Shown here piece by piece: positions 4,827 through 6,730 of a stretch of DNA of 6,730 nt. The translations under genes and the position numbers were made by a program. Position 1 is the first letter of the stretch, and the number at the start of each line of letters is the position of its first letter. The DNA lies in assembly GCA_905209435.1 (NCBI GenBank), contig CAJLTE010000139.1, positions 1-6,730 of the forward strand, read 5' to 3'. A model generated the notes under the pieces. It had not been told where the DNA came from and made no database searches. It saw only the letters and a program-made list of their open reading frames with translations. Source of the stretch: an uncultured Blautia sp. (lineage in GTDB: Bacteria; Bacillota_A; Clostridia; Lachnospirales; Lachnospiraceae).

Positions 4827-5897
4827 TTAAAATGCTTTTTTTATCTGTTTTACCAGTGCATCCACATCTTCAGATTTTACAAGGAATCTCTCTGTTCCAT
4901 TGATTTCCACACTATCATAAGTATCATCATATGTGTAGTATTTCAGATTTACTTCCGGAGCTTCTTCTGTGTTTCTGTGGAATGTTACAGTTAGGACTTC
5001 TTCTTTCTCTGCTGCATCTTTCGTCTCTTCAATCTCAGAATCAAGCATTACGCTCTGAAGCGCCTGATACAGCTCAGTAAATTTCTCTTTCTTTACTGTT
5101 TTCTTTCCGAACTTGTAATCTCCGCCATCCAGTTTCATCGTATATGTTTTCTTTCCGATGGTCATGTCTACACTGTCAAGTGTATCAATATTTACCAGTG
5201 CCGGGATCTTCAGAATCAGGTTAAATGGTTTCAGTTCCAGAAGGCTGTTTACGGATTCTTTGGAAAGCAGATAAACTGCATCTTCATATCCTTTTACGCA
5301 TGCATAATAGTCACCATTATCGTCGGTATTTCCGATAAGGATCGTTGCTGTTGCATCTGCGTCCTGTGTTTCTCTGGCATTATCGTCATTGACTGTGTTT
5401 ACGAAATCTACGGTAAAATAAGTCTGAGTCTTATCCAGTCCGGTATCTGCATCTGCCGCATCAACACCGTTACTGAGATCAAAGTCAACCAGTACTCCAA
5501 ACATTTCATACATATTCTCAGTGTTTACTGTTGCAATCTCATCATAAGGATTGGTGATCTCCCAGTAGTCGAAATCCATCTTATAATCTGCCGGTTCCTG
5601 TTTGATCTGGAATACTTCTTCGCCGTCCTTTACAATGGAAAATCTGCGGATGGAATAGGTGGACATTCTTGGATGTTCTACATTCTTCAGTTCTGTAGTT
5701 TCCGCTGTATCATCTGCCTGATCTGCAGTTTCGCCTTCGGCATCTTCTGTTGTTTCTTTTGCAGCCTCAGAATCTTCTGCTGTGTCTTCTGTTTCATCTG
5801 CCCATACAGGACAGGATATAACTGCTGTGCCTGCTGCGCCAGCAGTAAACATGGCTGTCATTCCAAGAAGTAATATTTTTTTGATTTTGTTTTTCAT
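4827..5897 (-). CDS. Secreted or lipid-anchored DUF4340-domain protein, 356 aa
   Basis: The protein fits the DUF4340 family, extracytoplasmic proteins of unknown biochemical role that are often found beside ABC exporter/gliding-type genes. An N-terminal export signal is clear: MKNKIKK, then a hydrophobic stretch to about residue 28. VISC (26-29) reads as an acceptable lipobox with C29, while VWA (31-33) would suit ordinary signal peptidase, so anchoring is undecided. Residues about 34-70 are a strongly acidic Thr/Ala/Asp/Glu linker. DUF4340-like segments are WEITNPYDEIATVNTENMYE (about 112-131) and ATILIGNTDDNGDYYACV (184-201) followed by AVYLLSKESV. The ATG at 5897-5895 follows AGGAGG (5912-5907) with nine bases between. 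The ATG at 5918 lies before that site and is rejected. No ABC transporter gene adjoins it here. The gene stands alone between two repeat copies. Confidence 0.8.
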   Translation of the reverse strand: MKNKIKKILLLGMTAMFTAGAAGTAVISCPVWADETEDTAEDSEAAKETTEDAEGETADQADDTAETTELKNVEHPRMSTYSIRRFSIVKDGEEVFQIKQEPADYKMDFDYWEITNPYDEIATVNTENMYEMFGVLVDFDLSNGVDAADADTGLDKTQTYFTVDFVNTVNDDNARETQDADATATILIGNTDDNGDYYACVKGYEDAVYLLSKESVNSLLELKPFNLILKIPALVNIDTLDSVDMTIGKKTYTMKLDGGDYKFGKKTVKKEKFTELYQALQSVMLDSEIEETKDAAEKEEVLTVTFHRNTEEAPEVNLKYYTYDDTYDSVEINGTERFLVKSEDVDALVKQIKKAF

Positions 5898-5914
5898 GTC
5901 TGTGTTCCTCCTGT

Positions 5915-5929
5915 CCATATATGATATGG
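5915..5929. repeat. Small inverted repeat abutting the DUF4340 ribosome binding site
   Basis: CCATAT (5915-5920), ATG, ATATGG (5924-5929) are perfect 6-bp arms two bases upstream of the Shine-Dalgarno on the minus strand. As RNA it is AU-rich and weak. It could be an operator or a minor leader hairpin. Confidence 0.3.
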
Positions 5930-5942
5930 CTTTTTATTTTGT

Positions 5943-5985
5943 CCCCCTGCCTGCTTTCACAGTCTGCACAGGGGGCTTACCTGAT
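5943..5985. repeat. Hairpin repeat copy B, upstream of the DUF4340 gene
   Basis: CCCCCTG (5943-5949) pairs perfectly with CAGGGGG (5969-5975). The 3' arm runs into CTTACCTGAT, giving CAGGGGGCTTACCTGAT (5969-5985), the near-identical partner of copy A at 4806-4822. On the minus strand the order is ATCAGGTAAG, hairpin, then GACAAAAT, so it could end transcription from the GH3 side or lie in the DUF4340 leader, about 45 nt before its ATG. No convincing DUF4340 promoter could be placed between this element and the ATG. Confidence 0.6.
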
Positions 5986-5995
5986 CTGTTTAAAT

Positions 5996-6040
5996 AGTCA
6001 AGTGGATAAGATCATTCGCTTCGCTACTTGCCCATAACCA
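5996..6040. other. Intergenic stretch with weak hairpin, possible dispersed repeat
   Basis: CAAGT (5999-6003) and ACTTG (6026-6030) are 5-bp inverted arms around a 22-base centre that holds a CGCTT/CGCT short tandem. It directly continues copy B. The style, with several small stem-loops in a row between two minus-strand genes, resembles dispersed intergenic repeats of Lachnospiraceae, but I cannot confirm that from one window. Confidence 0.3.
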
Positions 6041-6043
6041 AAT

Positions 6044-6058
6044 AACTGCTTTGCAGTT
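6044..6058 (-). terminator. Possible terminator hairpin after the GH3 gene
   Basis: AACTGC (6044-6049), three T bases and GCAGTT (6053-6058) form a perfect 6-bp stem eight bases past the GH3 stop. On the minus strand it is followed by ATTTGGTTATGG, a broken T-rich tail, so termination would be weak. The larger GC-rich hairpin of copy B 70 bases on may be the real end. Confidence 0.4.
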
Positions 6059-6065
6059 TAATTGA

Positions 6066-6730
6066 TTAAATTGTAATTTCAACCTCTGCCGGCTTATGTC
6101 CTGTCAGTTCTGCGCTTCTTGCATCCGGCTGGGATACCCCTGCAAATAAGCGGAAATGTTTTCCTGCGATGTAACGGTTACCGTCTTCATCTACTACATT
6201 CATTGCCTTATTTGAAACTGTAAATTCTACAGTTTTCTCTTCTCCTGCCTTCAGAGATACTCTCTTAAATCCGCAGAGACTGTAATTGCGGACTGCAAGC
6301 GGAGAATCAAGATCTTTGATATATACCTGAACAACTTCATCTGTATCTACAGTTCCATTATTCTTAACAGTTGCTTTTAATGTGATATCGGACTCTGCAG
6401 ATACTTCACCGATAACCTCTGCTCCTGTTACGCACGCATCGCTGTATGTAAGTCCGTATCCAAACGGATAAAATGCATCTTTCTCCATGTAACGATAAGT
6501 TCTGTTCTTCATGGAGTAATCTGTGAATTCCGGCATTCCTTCCAGGTCTTTGTAGAAAGTGATCGGAAGTTTTCCTGATGGAGATTCTTTTCCGAAGAGA
6601 AGGTCTGCCACTGCACGTCCGCCTCTTGCTCCCGGATACCATGCAAGAAGGATTCCATTGCAGTTATCCTGTGCATAATTCAGATCAATCGCACTTCCTG
6701 CCATCAGAACTACAATGGTAGGTTTTCCTA
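6066..6730 (-). CDS. Glycoside hydrolase family 3 beta-glycosidase, C-terminal part (cut by window edge)
   Basis: About 220 residues of a GH3 enzyme, a retaining exo-beta-glucosidase or beta-xylosidase, are visible, and the reading frame stays open to the window end. The first part, GKPTIVVLMAGSAIDL and then ILLAWYPGARGGRAVADLLFG and SGKLPITFYKD, is the end of the GH3 C-terminal alpha/beta domain. NRTYRYMEKDAFYPFGYGLTYS is the family hallmark that follows. The remainder, from VKNNGTVDTDEVVQVYI to the stop, is the fibronectin-III-like domain, with SPLAVRNYSLCGFKRVSLKAGEEKTVEFTV-type strands. The catalytic Asp nucleophile, the start and any signal peptide lie outside, so substrate and location cannot be told. 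It is read toward the DUF4340 gene with a gap of about 170 bases. A link to the GH43 enzyme in xylan use is possible. Confidence 0.94.
   Translation of the reverse strand, partial: GKPTIVVLMAGSAIDLNYAQDNCNGILLAWYPGARGGRAVADLLFGKESPSGKLPITFYKDLEGMPEFTDYSMKNRTYRYMEKDAFYPFGYGLTYSDACVTGAEVIGEVSAESDITLKATVKNNGTVDTDEVVQVYIKDLDSPLAVRNYSLCGFKRVSLKAGEEKTVEFTVSNKAMNVVDEDGNRYIAGKHFRLFAGVSQPDARSAELTGHKPAEVEITI

Noticed and set aside
5673..5997. Cysteine- and phenylalanine-rich plus-strand frames across the DUF4340 N-terminus
   Set aside because: They are the complement of the acidic low-complexity linker and signal peptide; the odd composition is a by-product of GAA/GAT/GCA-rich codons.
6406..6642. A 78-residue minus-strand frame in the GH3 gene
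   Set aside because: It is an offset frame on the same strand as the intact GH3 frame, whose motifs are continuous through this stretch, so there is no frameshift.
1..6730. CRISPR array, insertion sequence, tRNA/rRNA or phage genes
   Set aside because: No regularly spaced repeats, transposase or integrase motifs, or RNA-gene signatures were seen; all sizeable frames are accounted for by ordinary chromosomal families.

Overview
The window looks like chromosome of a low-GC Firmicute, most likely a gut Lachnospiraceae (Blautia/Dorea/Roseburia-like). The reasons are the AT-rich intergenic DNA, strong AAGGAGG-type ribosome binding sites before almost every gene, a consensus sigma-A promoter, intrinsic terminators between convergent genes, and a mix of plant-polysaccharide glycosidases with an AraC regulator. 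The genus is inferred from style and cannot be proven here.

Layout. Positions 1-237 (minus) hold the N-terminus of glyA (serine hydroxymethyltransferase), cut by the window edge. It has a perfect TTGACA-17-TATAAT promoter and a leader that can fold. Positions 238-641 are the divergent control region between glyA and a GH43 beta-xylosidase gene. The xylosidase side carries three separate perfect inverted repeats and an 11-bp direct repeat. Positions 642-2216 (plus) encode the GH43 enzyme. It converges on a DUF1349 gene (2289-2879, minus) across a bidirectional terminator. Upstream of DUF1349 on the same strand lies an AraC-family regulator (3093-4145, minus), which is divergent from an HxlR-family regulator (4271-4657, plus). 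A second bidirectional terminator separates HxlR from a secreted DUF4340 protein (4827-5897, minus). This last gene is bracketed by two copies of a hairpin-associated 17-bp repeat. The window ends in the C-terminal part of a GH3 beta-glycosidase (6066 onward, minus).

How the parts fit. GH43, DUF1349 and the AraC regulator form a plausible small xylan/arabinoxylan oligosaccharide unit. The glycosidase has no signal peptide, so it would act on imported oligosaccharides, and the AraC protein is the obvious candidate sensor-activator of the repeat-rich xylosidase promoter. GH3 may belong to the same diet-fibre theme but sits in a separate transcription unit. No transporter is visible. HxlR, DUF4340 and glyA have no evident link to sugar use.

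No CRISPR array, tRNA, rRNA, transposase, phage gene or clearly new multi-gene system was seen. The points most worth a second look are the folded glyA leader, the dense xylosidase promoter and the paired repeats around the DUF4340 gene.
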